A stretch of DNA of 5,327 nucleotides, from assembly GCA_030747575.1 (NCBI GenBank), contig JASLKI010000152.1, positions 1 to 5,327 on the forward strand. The letters run 5' to 3'. The translations under genes were made by a program, and so were the position numbers. Under the pieces are notes generated by a model that was not told the origin of the DNA, ran no database searches, and saw only the letters and a list, made by a program, of their open reading frames with translations. Position 1 is the stretch's first letter, and each line of letters begins with the position of its first letter. Shown here piece by piece: positions 1 through 5,327 of the stretch. Origin of the DNA: Verrucomicrobiota bacterium (lineage in GTDB: Bacteria; Verrucomicrobiota; Verrucomicrobiia; Limisphaerales; UBA1096).

Positions 1-1328
1 CGTTGGACGATCTTTTGGTTTGCCGCTGCGACGTCCGTCGTTTCGCCGATGTCGTCGGCCAAGTTGTAAAGTGTTAGCGCCGGCTTGGTTCCTTCTTTTT
101 TCTGTTTCTTGTTTCCACCGCCAATATGGAGTTTCCAATCGCCACTGCGGACCGCACGCAGGCCGGCGCCGCGATAGTAGTAAAACTGTTTGTGCGGGCT
201 CTTGGCTCCTTCCCTGCCGGACATCAATCGCCAGATATTTTTGCCGTCTATCTTGCGCTTGGGCAACTCGGCCTTGGCGAGCTTGGCAAAGGTCGGGAGG
301 ATGTCGCATGCGGCGGCAACTTCGCTGCAGACGGAGCCTGCCGGGATTTTGCTGGGCCAGCGCATGATGGTCGGCACGCGCATGCCTCCCTCCCATGTAC
401 TGAATTTCGCCCCTCGGAGCGGCAGTGCCGAGCCGCCGTGGTGGCGGAGCTTGAGATGCCATGGGCCGTTGTCGCTGGTGAAGATGACGACCGTATTGTC
501 ATCGACGCCAGTTTCTCTCAGCGTTTTCAAAACCTGGCCGATCGAGTAATCAATCTCTTCGATCGTGCGGATGTACGCTTTCTTTGGATCCTTCGTGTAA
601 AACTTGTCCGACACAAAAAGAGGGATGTGCGGCATGGTGTGCGGCATGTAGAGAAAGAAGGGTTTGCTCTTGTTGCTGCGGATGAATTGCTGCGCCTCTT
701 GGGTGTAGCGTTCGATGATCGTGTTTTGATTCACAGGGCGTTCGATCACTTTGGTGTTGCGAAGCAGCGGGACGTTCCATGGGGAGATGTCGCGTTCGAT
801 CCAGGCACGGTCCAGGTTGCGGTCCTTGCCCTTCACGCCGTCCATGTCGTTGGAGTAGGGAATGCCGAAGTAGCTGTCGAATCCGTGGTTGGTCGGCAGG
901 AATTTCGGCAGGTGGCCGATGTGCCATTTACCCACGGCCGCAGTGGCATAGCCCTTGGTCTTGAGAATCTCAGCAATGGTGGTCTCCTCGGGGTTCAGGC
1001 CGATGCTGTGGCGTGGAAACAAAACGCCGGTGATGCCCACTCGCGGTGGGTAGCAGCCGGTCATCAGCCCGGCGCGGGACGGCGAGCAAACCGGAGCAAG
1101 CGAATAAAAGTCGGTGAACTTCATTCCTTCTTTGGCCATGTTGTCCAGATTCGGGGTCTTGATGGTTTTCGAACCGAAGACACCGACGTCTTGGTATCCC
1201 TGGTCGTCCATGAAAATGAGGACGAAGTTCGGTGTGCGCGCGGCCTCGGCGGCTGAGGTCAAAGCGAAGCTGGCGGCCAAGCCGAGCAAGCCCTTGGCCA
1301 AGCGGTTGAGTGAGTATAGTTGAGACAT
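1..1328 (-). CDS. Secreted arylsulfatase A-like sulfatase (formylglycine-dependent, family S1), 3' end outside window
   Basis: The frame is open without a stop from an ATG at 1328 to the left edge (442 codons plus 2 nt), so the C-terminus is missing; relatives are usually about 450-550 residues. Residues 1-29 are a signal peptide with a hydrophobic core at about 13-27 and an Ala-rich cleavage region (AEA near 27-29), predicting export. Visible catalytic landmarks are D41-D42 (metal ligands), the CSPSRAGLMTG signature at 81-91, GKWHIG at 133-138, H230, TSDNG at 284-288 and K308 in a GAKFSTWEGG stretch. In this family C81 is converted to formylglycine, which attacks the sulfate ester with help from a bound divalent metal, usually calcium. 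GIPYSNDM at 155-162 and the late WKLH segment resemble arylsulfatase A. No catalytic residue seems to be missing. The substrate cannot be read from sequence; sulfated polysaccharide is the usual guess. It is divergent from the 1430-2275 gene, across 101 nt. There is no clear Shine-Dalgarno site before the ATG. Confidence 0.96.
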   Translation of the reverse strand, partial: MSQLYSLNRLAKGLLGLAASFALTSAAEAARTPNFVLIFMDDQGYQDVGVFGSKTIKTPNLDNMAKEGMKFTDFYSLAPVCSPSRAGLMTGCYPPRVGITGVLFPRHSIGLNPEETTIAEILKTKGYATAAVGKWHIGHLPKFLPTNHGFDSYFGIPYSNDMDGVKGKDRNLDRAWIERDISPWNVPLLRNTKVIERPVNQNTIIERYTQEAQQFIRSNKSKPFFLYMPHTMPHIPLFVSDKFYTKDPKKAYIRTIEEIDYSIGQVLKTLRETGVDDNTVVIFTSDNGPWHLKLRHHGGSALPLRGAKFSTWEGGMRVPTIMRWPSKIPAGSVCSEVAAACDILPTFAKLAKAELPKRKIDGKNIWRLMSGREGAKSPHKQFYYYRGAGLRAVRSGDWKLHIGGGNKKQKKEGTKPALTLYNLADDIGETTDVAAANQKIVQ

Positions 1329-1429
1329 AATTTTACGGTAGCGCAAGCTAATCAAAGCCAGGCTCGGATTCAAGCAATGTTTGGTTTTGCTCGTCGAAGC
1401 TTTTGGTTTGGGATACACCACCCGCACCG

Positions 1430-2275
1430 ATGAGCGAATCGAGCGCACCGAAAATTAAGAAATGGCCCTTCATCGCCGGAGTTGTGGCTCTCCTTCCGGC
1501 TTGGTGGATTTACTACGACTCTGACCCTAAGACATCGGTTAGTGGGCTGGAGGCGTTCTGGTGTTTTATCTTTGTGGCGGCAGGGGTGTGGGTCATGGTG
1601 CTACCGTTTCTCAGGGAATTCCAGGCGCAGGCCGACCTGACCGAGGCGAAGGAACTGGCCGCCTCGGTTGAGAAAATCTCCTCGGTCGATGCTGTTGCCA
1701 AGCAGATCGAGAACGCCACCGAGCAGTGGCTCCACGTGGAGGACCGAGCCAACGAGATCAACGCCGCCTCACGGGAGATCGCCGGCAAGATTAACGCCGA
1801 GGCGCGGGAATTCACCGAGTTTCTGCAGAAAGCCAACGATACGGAGAAGAACCATCTGCGGCTCGAGGTGGACAAGCTCAACCGGGCGCAGGTCGACTGG
1901 GTGAAGGTGGTCACCGGGATGCTGGACCATGTGTTCGCGCTCAACCAGGCTGGGCGCCAGTCCGGGCAGGAAAAACTGGTGCGGCAGCTAGACAACTTTC
2001 AGGTCGCCTGCCGGGACGTGGCCCGCAGGGTGGGGGTGGTCACCCACGAGCCGAAGCCGGAGGATGGGTTCGATACCGGAAAACATCAACTGCGTGATCC
2101 CGAGGCGGAACCGGAAGTTGGAGCAAAGATCATTGGCATCGCTGCGCAGGGGTTGTCCCACCAGGGTCAGGTGCTGCGAAAGGCGGTCGTGGTGATCGAG
2201 GGGGAGGAGCCTGGCCAATCGCCGTCGGATGCCAGCCAGCCAAAGGCCAAGGCGAAGGCCAAGAAAAAAGCGTGA
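1430..2275 (+). CDS. Membrane-anchored coiled-coil protein with GrpE-like C-terminal head
   Basis: This is a 281-residue protein from the ATG at 1430; a TTG at 1403 in the same frame would add nine residues but is less likely. Two hydrophobic helices, about 12-29 and 40-61, are joined by a ten-residue loop. Lysines 8, 10 and 11 precede the first, so both ends should be cytoplasmic. Residues 62-160 are charged, alanine-rich helix, probably coiled coil. Residues 161-257 follow the order of GrpE, the DnaK nucleotide-exchange factor: a helix with L165-D166, a second helix at 180-200 ending in VGVV, then DGFDTGKHQL at 212-221 (compare FDP-HEA or DP-HQA in GrpE), then VGAKIIGIAAQG at 230-241 and VLRKAVVVI at 248-256 (compare VLRPAMVVV). 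A lysine/alanine tail at 272-281 ends the protein. Typical GrpE is about 180-210 residues and soluble, so the anchor is unusual. Exchange activity is inference from visual similarity. It could instead be a general coiled-coil membrane protein. No dnaK or dnaJ lies in the window. Confidence 0.72.
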   Translation: MSESSAPKIKKWPFIAGVVALLPAWWIYYDSDPKTSVSGLEAFWCFIFVAAGVWVMVLPFLREFQAQADLTEAKELAASVEKISSVDAVAKQIENATEQWLHVEDRANEINAASREIAGKINAEAREFTEFLQKANDTEKNHLRLEVDKLNRAQVDWVKVVTGMLDHVFALNQAGRQSGQEKLVRQLDNFQVACRDVARRVGVVTHEPKPEDGFDTGKHQLRDPEAEPEVGAKIIGIAAQGLSHQGQVLRKAVVVIEGEEPGQSPSDASQPKAKAKAKKKA

Positions 2276-2281
2276 TCGCGC

Positions 2282-2668
2282 TCAGTTGCGCCTTGAGGCG
2301 CCCTGCATGTTGAGCATCATTTGTGCTTTTTTGTCGCCGTTTTCTGCGGCTTCGATCAATGCGTTTTGGATGTTCACACCGGCCTCGCTGGCGACCATGA
2401 ACTGATCCACGGTCAGCTTGGCGCCGTTGGCTTTCAGTTGGTTGACGCATTGGATGGCCAATGGGTAGTTGCCCTGATCAAGCGCGTCGCTCGCGGTCTT
2501 TGCCAGTTGCTGCAGCTTGGGGTCGGCCTTCTCGAAGTAGGTGATCAGGTCGCTGGCGGATTCCTCGGCGGTGTCAGCCTGAAGCGCCTCCTCCGCGACT
2601 TCACTGCAGCCGGTCAAAAGAATGCCAAGCGACATTACGAAAAGGGGAGCCTTGAGTTTGTGAAACAT
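2282..2668 (-). CDS. Small alpha-helical lipoprotein, unknown function
   Basis: This is a 128-residue protein with a lipoprotein signal: positives at K4 and K6, a hydrophobic core at 8-18 and lipobox LTGC at 18-21. Lipid attachment at C21 is therefore expected, with the mature part on the periplasmic side of a membrane. The mature protein begins with an acidic Ala/Glu/Ser-rich linker (about 22-40). It is then almost wholly helical, with an ALDQGNYPLAIQCVNQL segment that resembles one tetratricopeptide-type helical hairpin and a final helix at about 100-122. I do not recognise a named family. The start lies only 18 nt after the pseudopilin stop on the same strand, so the two are probably one transcript. 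A weak purine-rich stretch (GAGAAAAG) precedes the ATG. The stop faces the 1430-2275 gene across 6 nt. It may help assemble or position a pilin-like or secretion structure, but this is inferred from context only. Confidence 0.85.
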   Translation of the reverse strand: MFHKLKAPLFVMSLGILLTGCSEVAEEALQADTAEESASDLITYFEKADPKLQQLAKTASDALDQGNYPLAIQCVNQLKANGAKLTVDQFMVASEAGVNIQNALIEAAENGDKKAQMMLNMQGASRRN

Positions 2669-2686
2669 TGGCTTTTCTCGGCCGGT

Positions 2687-3415
2687 TCAACGGCCGCGGT
2701 TTTTCGGGCTGCACCACCAGCGATTTCCGCCAGGAGGAGCCGAGCGGGCTTCCTCATAGTAGATTCTGGGATTGATAAACTCGACATGGCTGTCGACTGA
2801 AGCTGCCACGAATCCCTCCTTGTGTCGCTTGGCCACCGGTTCGCTCGCGCGGCTCGTGGCATTGTCATAGGCACCGGCGTCGTCACTGTGGGCCTCCCAG
2901 TATACCATGTCGCCCGGTTGAAATTGATTCGCCTTATAGGTCATTCCCGGCTTGCTGCCTAGGTTGCACGTGTATTCGCAAAAGGCGCCGTTCATGATGT
3001 AGCTGGTCACCTGATTCTCCCTTTGCTTGAAGTTACGGTGTGACCTGTCCTTGACGATGTAATCCATCGTGCATTTTAGGATGTTGCTATTGTTATGGTA
3101 GTTCCACAGCTGACTTTCGTGAACGAGGTCGCGAGCCGGGCGGCCGTTGGCGCGCCTGGTATAGGCCCAGTTGGGCAACCCTATCGTGCCGGAGCACCAA
3201 CCCGGGTAGGGCATGTAGTCTTCGGCATCGTTTAGGTACATGGCGGAGGCGATGCTAATTTGCTTCATGTTGTTGATGCAGTTGGTCCGCTGGGCCTGTT
3301 CCTTGGCTTTCGCCAGTGCCGGGAGCAGCATGCCAGCCAGGATGGCGATGATGGCGATTACGACCAGCAGCTCAATGAGCGTGAATCCCGACCCGTGTTT
3401 TTGAGGAGTGTTCAT
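2687..3415 (-). CDS. Type IV pilin-like protein (pseudopilin), H-X9-DG class
   Basis: This is a 242-residue protein from the ATG at 3415; an upstream in-frame TTG at 3472 would place an unlikely 19 residues before it. A short leader ends in G10, followed by FTLIELLVVIAIIAILAGML. This is the class III prepilin signal: cleavage between G10 and F11, with the conserved Glu at mature position 5 (E15). The hydrophobic helix at about 11-34 anchors the precursor in the inner membrane and packs the mature subunit into a filament or pseudopilus. LPALAKAKEQAQ at 31-42 and the TNCINNMKQI segment are typical of the large Verrucomicrobiota/Planctomycetota/Lentisphaerota paralogue family. Near the C-terminus, H198 is followed after nine residues by D208-S209, matching the family H-X9-DG motif with Gly replaced by Ser. 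Six cysteines (46, 74, 115, 146, 150, 235) could form disulfides. It lies upstream of the lipoprotein gene and divergent from the STAS gene. No other secretion or pilus gene is nearby, so its export machine is unknown. No Shine-Dalgarno site is visible. Confidence 0.93.
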   Translation of the reverse strand: MNTPQKHGSGFTLIELLVVIAIIAILAGMLLPALAKAKEQAQRTNCINNMKQISIASAMYLNDAEDYMPYPGWCSGTIGLPNWAYTRRANGRPARDLVHESQLWNYHNNSNILKCTMDYIVKDRSHRNFKQRENQVTSYIMNGAFCEYTCNLGSKPGMTYKANQFQPGDMVYWEAHSDDAGAYDNATSRASEPVAKRHKEGFVAASVDSHVEFINPRIYYEEARSAPPGGNRWWCSPKNRGR

Positions 3416-3459
3416 CGTTCGTTTCAGTGGTTGGCAGAACATTCGACAGTGGGCCTTTT

Positions 3460-3480
3460 TTTTGCAACCCAATTTTGCAA
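3460..3480. repeat. Two direct copies of TTTTGCAA in the pseudopilin/STAS divergent spacer
   Basis: The octamer TTTTGCAA occurs at 3460-3467 and 3473-3480, with starts 13 nt apart. Its core TTGCAA is a perfect palindrome, so each copy reads the same on both strands. A run of eight T residues (3456-3463) runs into the first copy, and a TTGACA (3484-3489) follows the second on the plus strand. This could be a regulatory site for one or both divergent genes. It could equally be chance in a short AT-rich spacer. A 13-nt spacing is not a whole number of helical turns, which weakens the operator idea. Confidence 0.3.
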
Positions 3481-3483
3481 TTC

Positions 3484-3489
3484 TTGACA
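3484..3489 (+). promoter_or_regulatory. Possible -35 box (TTGACA) before the STAS gene
   Basis: The hexamer is an exact match to the sigma-70-type -35 consensus and lies 39 nt upstream of the chosen ATG. At the standard 17-nt spacing the -10 hexamer would be GACGTT (3507-3512), a poor match to TATAAT. A housekeeping promoter here is therefore possible but not convincing. Confidence 0.2.
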
Positions 3490-3528
3490 GGTATCGAAAA
3501 CTACCGGACGTTGCCCAACGAGTTGTTT

Positions 3529-4050
3529 ATGGGAATTACACCTGCAAAACTTTATGTGGCGGATCTTGGGGAGCGGGCTGTGGTTCGCATAACGGGCCGC
3601 GCGAACTGCCTGTCCAGCGTCCCTTTCAAGCGCGTCATCAAAAGTCTGATTGAGCGAGGCCGCCGGGGCTTCACGCTAGACTTGAGCGACTGCCAACTCA
3701 TGGACAGCACATTCCTTGGGGTACTCGTGGGACTGAACCGCACCCTTGGCCAGTCGGAACCGGGTGGGGGTTTTTCACTCTACAGACCAACGGAGCCGGT
3801 TCGAGTCCTGCTCGACAACCTGGGAATCCTCGAGTTGTTCAGTACTGCAGAGTCGCTTGACCAAGCGGAGGCTGCAGAGCCGGTTGAGGCCGGCGAAGCG
3901 CCGGACAAAACCGAACTCACCCGCACCAGCCTGGAGGCACACCAAACCCTCACCGATGCCAACCCGGAGAACGATGCCAAGTTTAAGGAGGTTACCCGAT
4001 TCCTTGAGGAGGATTTGAAACAGCAAGAGGCTGCCGATTCATCGGACTAA
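3529..4050 (+). CDS. STAS-domain protein, anti-sigma-factor-antagonist type, with charged C-terminal tail
   Basis: This is a 173-residue protein with no signal peptide, so probably cytoplasmic. The ATG at 3529 is preferred: upstream in-frame GTG (3427) and TTG codons would add residues that do not resemble a STAS domain. Residues 7-108 follow the SpoIIAA/RsbV order: strand LYVADLGERAVVRITG, helix 33-43, strand FTLDLSDC at 48-55, then the signature M58-D59-S60-T61-F62-L63-G64-V65-L66, and a last strand plus helix at 82-104. In family members the serine equivalent to S60 is phosphorylated by an anti-sigma kinase, and the unphosphorylated form captures that kinase. Residues 109-173 are an extra tail: an Ala/Glu/Pro-rich acidic linker to about 135, then a probable amphipathic helix including FKEVTRFLEEDL. 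Classical antagonists are only about 100-120 residues. No kinase, phosphatase or sigma factor is adjacent, so the partner is unknown. The stop codon overlaps that of the convergent 4047-5327 gene. No strong Shine-Dalgarno site is seen. Confidence 0.9.
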   Translation: MGITPAKLYVADLGERAVVRITGRANCLSSVPFKRVIKSLIERGRRGFTLDLSDCQLMDSTFLGVLVGLNRTLGQSEPGGGFSLYRPTEPVRVLLDNLGILELFSTAESLDQAEAAEPVEAGEAPDKTELTRTSLEAHQTLTDANPENDAKFKEVTRFLEEDLKQQEAADSSD

Positions 4051-5327
4051 ATTTTCAGTCGGTGATATTGGCCGACGGCCGGCTGCATCAGGGTGACGGT
4101 CTTGCCGTCTGGCCAACGGATCACCAGTTTATCGACCATCTGATTTTCACCTAAGCCGAAGTGGACCGTCGCAGGGTGCTGCGCGGTGAACGAGTCGCCG
4201 GTGACGAGTTGACGCACATCGTTGCGGTTGCCGGTGTGCAGTTGAACGGTTGCTCCGTTGGCAGGCAGGCCGGGCCGGTCGGGAATGTGCAGGCCAACCC
4301 AGTTGCCTTTGGTTTGGATCTGGTTTCGCATCACGAACAACCGTTGCTGTCGTGCCTTGGCATCATACTGGACGACGAGCAGATCCGTCCGTCCGTCGAC
4401 ATCCACATCGGCGAGCACCACCGACCGTGCATCGAACTCAAATGCCGTGCTCAAAAGGAATGCCGCGTTGCTGAAGCCGGTGTTGTCGCGGTTCAGGAAC
4501 AGGTGGTTGTGCTCGAATCCGTTCCACGAATAGTTTGAGCCGAGTCCCTGCAGTGTGCCGGAGAAAAAGGTATCCAGCGTTTCGTTCGGCTTGGAGGTGC
4601 CGGTGTACACGTCGTGGCACCAAAAGCGGGTGCAATAGTCGAGGGCGGAGTTGCCGCTCAGGTGTCCGTTGGCGACGTAGAGGTCCATGTCGCCGTCGTT
4701 GTCCATGTCCGCCGAACTGCAACCCCACGACCAGCCTGTGCGGGCGACATCGCTGCTGAAGTCTGGCTGGTGGAAGCCGGTCTTGCCGCCGATGTATAGT
4801 CGGTTACCGTAAGTCATTGGCGCACGCATGGCGTCGAGTTTTTCAAAGCCCTCTCGACCCAGCCCCAGCTGGTCAAGCCGCCGTGCCGTGGTGGAACTCA
4901 TGCCGACCATGTAGATGTCCAGTGCACCGTCCCCATCAAAGTCGTTCACGGTGTGGGACATCCCGAAGCCGTGTCGCTGCTTCACCCACCGGTCTGTCAT
5001 GTCTGTGAATTCCCCATGGCCGTTGTTGCGGTAAAGGTCGATCCCCGAAAAGTCGCAAACAGTGAGCAGGTCGAGATCGTGGTCTCCATCGAGGTCGGCG
5101 AACGAGGCGCTGTAGGTGCGGCGGTTCCGCTTGGCCGAGAGGCCGGCCGCCTCGGTGCCGTCGGTGAACTGCCCCGTGCCGTTGTTCAGCAACAGTGTGT
5201 CAGGGTAACCGTCGTTGGCGTCGTAATACGGGGTCGGCATCGAGCCTCGCAGGTACGGCTGTTTCCATTGGCCGACGAAGAGATCGAGATCGCCGTCAAG
5301 GTCGATATCCGCAGCCGTCATCGTGTG
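4047..5327 (-). CDS. FG-GAP/VCBS-repeat protein with C-terminal ASPIC/UnbV domain (CRTAC1-like), 5' end outside window
   Basis: The frame is open from the right edge to a TAG at 4047-4049, giving 426 visible residues. The Met at 5321 is probably internal, because the first repeat is already under way there. Counting from that Met, five calcium-binding loops of the D-x-D-x-D-G-x-x-D type are visible: 5-13, 76-84, 127-135, 205-213 and 305-313. Each is followed by a hydrophobic strand such as LDLFV, LDIYM or MDLYV, as in the blades of an integrin-like beta-propeller. The RTGWSWG and DLYVANG segments are typical of CRTAC1-like proteins. From about 340 to 424 lies the ASPIC/UnbV domain, recognisable from NWVGL, NGATVQL, GDSFTAQ, HFGLG and LVIRWPDG. 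Such proteins are normally exported and very abundant in Planctomycetota and Verrucomicrobiota, but their molecular role is poorly known; the signal peptide would lie outside the window. Its stop overlaps the STAS gene stop. Confidence 0.95.
   Translation of the reverse strand, partial: HTMTAADIDLDGDLDLFVGQWKQPYLRGSMPTPYYDANDGYPDTLLLNNGTGQFTDGTEAAGLSAKRNRRTYSASFADLDGDHDLDLLTVCDFSGIDLYRNNGHGEFTDMTDRWVKQRHGFGMSHTVNDFDGDGALDIYMVGMSSTTARRLDQLGLGREGFEKLDAMRAPMTYGNRLYIGGKTGFHQPDFSSDVARTGWSWGCSSADMDNDGDMDLYVANGHLSGNSALDYCTRFWCHDVYTGTSKPNETLDTFFSGTLQGLGSNYSWNGFEHNHLFLNRDNTGFSNAAFLLSTAFEFDARSVVLADVDVDGRTDLLVVQYDAKARQQRLFVMRNQIQTKGNWVGLHIPDRPGLPANGATVQLHTGNRNDVRQLVTGDSFTAQHPATVHFGLGENQMVDKLVIRWPDGKTVTLMQPAVGQYHRLKI

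Noticed and set aside
550..927. Minus-strand open frame of 125 codons
   Set aside because: It is on the same strand as the sulfatase but in another frame, and its His/Pro/Arg/Gln-rich composition is typical of an out-of-frame reading.
126..1256. Long plus-strand open frame of 376 codons
   Set aside because: It lies antisense to the sulfatase, whose translation contains a signal peptide and all active-site motifs. The plus-strand translation shows no recognisable domain and is a shadow of a GC-rich gene.
1329..1429. Promoters in the sulfatase/GrpE-like divergent spacer
   Set aside because: No pair of -35 and -10 hexamers with acceptable spacing could be defended on either strand, so no site is annotated.
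1513..1995. Minus-strand open frame of 160 codons opposite the GrpE-like gene
   Set aside because: Its Ser/Ala/Thr-rich translation has no motif, and the plus-strand frame has clear membrane helices and GrpE-like motifs.
2241..2272. Short repeats of Lys-Ala codons at the end of the GrpE-like gene
   Set aside because: This is low-complexity coding sequence for a basic tail, not a separate DNA repeat element.
2680..2695. GGCCG/CGGCC hairpin between the pseudopilin and lipoprotein genes, followed by a T-run on the plus strand
   Set aside because: The T-run is on the plus strand, where no gene ends nearby, and on the minus strand no T-run follows. It is therefore not a credible terminator for the pseudopilin gene.
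2321..2800. Plus-strand open frame of 159 codons
   Set aside because: It runs antisense across both the lipoprotein and the 3' end of the pseudopilin gene, which both have strong signals of their own. It is a shadow.
4161..4538. Plus-strand open frame of 125 codons opposite the ASPIC domain
   Set aside because: The minus-strand frame carries the calcium-binding repeats and ASPIC motifs; the plus-strand translation is featureless.

Overview
The window looks like chromosomal DNA of a free-living, GC-rich bacterium of the Planctomycetota-Verrucomicrobiota-Lentisphaerota group, most likely Verrucomicrobiota. The evidence is the combination of a secreted formylglycine sulfatase, a type IV pilin-like protein of the H-X9-DG class, a large FG-GAP/ASPIC repeat protein and a stand-alone STAS protein. 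These families are greatly expanded in that group. No rRNA or tRNA gene is present, so the phylum call is inference.

Layout, left to right: (1) 1-1328, minus strand: N-terminal 442 residues of an arylsulfatase A-like sulfatase with signal peptide, cut by the left edge. (2) 1430-2275, plus: a protein with two membrane helices, a coiled coil and a GrpE-like C-terminal head. (3) 2282-2668, minus: a small lipoprotein. (4) 2687-3415, minus: a pseudopilin, directly upstream of the lipoprotein and probably co-transcribed with it. (5) 3529-4050, plus: a STAS-domain protein (anti-sigma-factor-antagonist type) with a charged C-terminal tail. (6) 4047-5327, minus: an FG-GAP/VCBS-repeat protein with a C-terminal ASPIC/UnbV domain, cut by the right edge.

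The genes alternate in direction. There are two divergent spacers (1329-1429 and 3416-3528) and two very tight convergent junctions (a 6-nt gap at 2276-2281 and a 4-nt overlap at 4047-4050). About 95% of the window is coding, and none of the five visible start codons has a strong Shine-Dalgarno sequence. Four of the six products should enter or cross the membrane (sulfatase, lipoprotein, pseudopilin and, by family, the ASPIC protein). The GrpE-like protein is predicted to be anchored in the inner membrane with its head in the cytoplasm. Apart from the pseudopilin-lipoprotein pair, nothing shows that the genes form one pathway.

I see no CRISPR array, insertion sequence, integrase, RNA gene, toxin-antitoxin pair or defence system. 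The most unusual object is the membrane-tethered GrpE-like protein.
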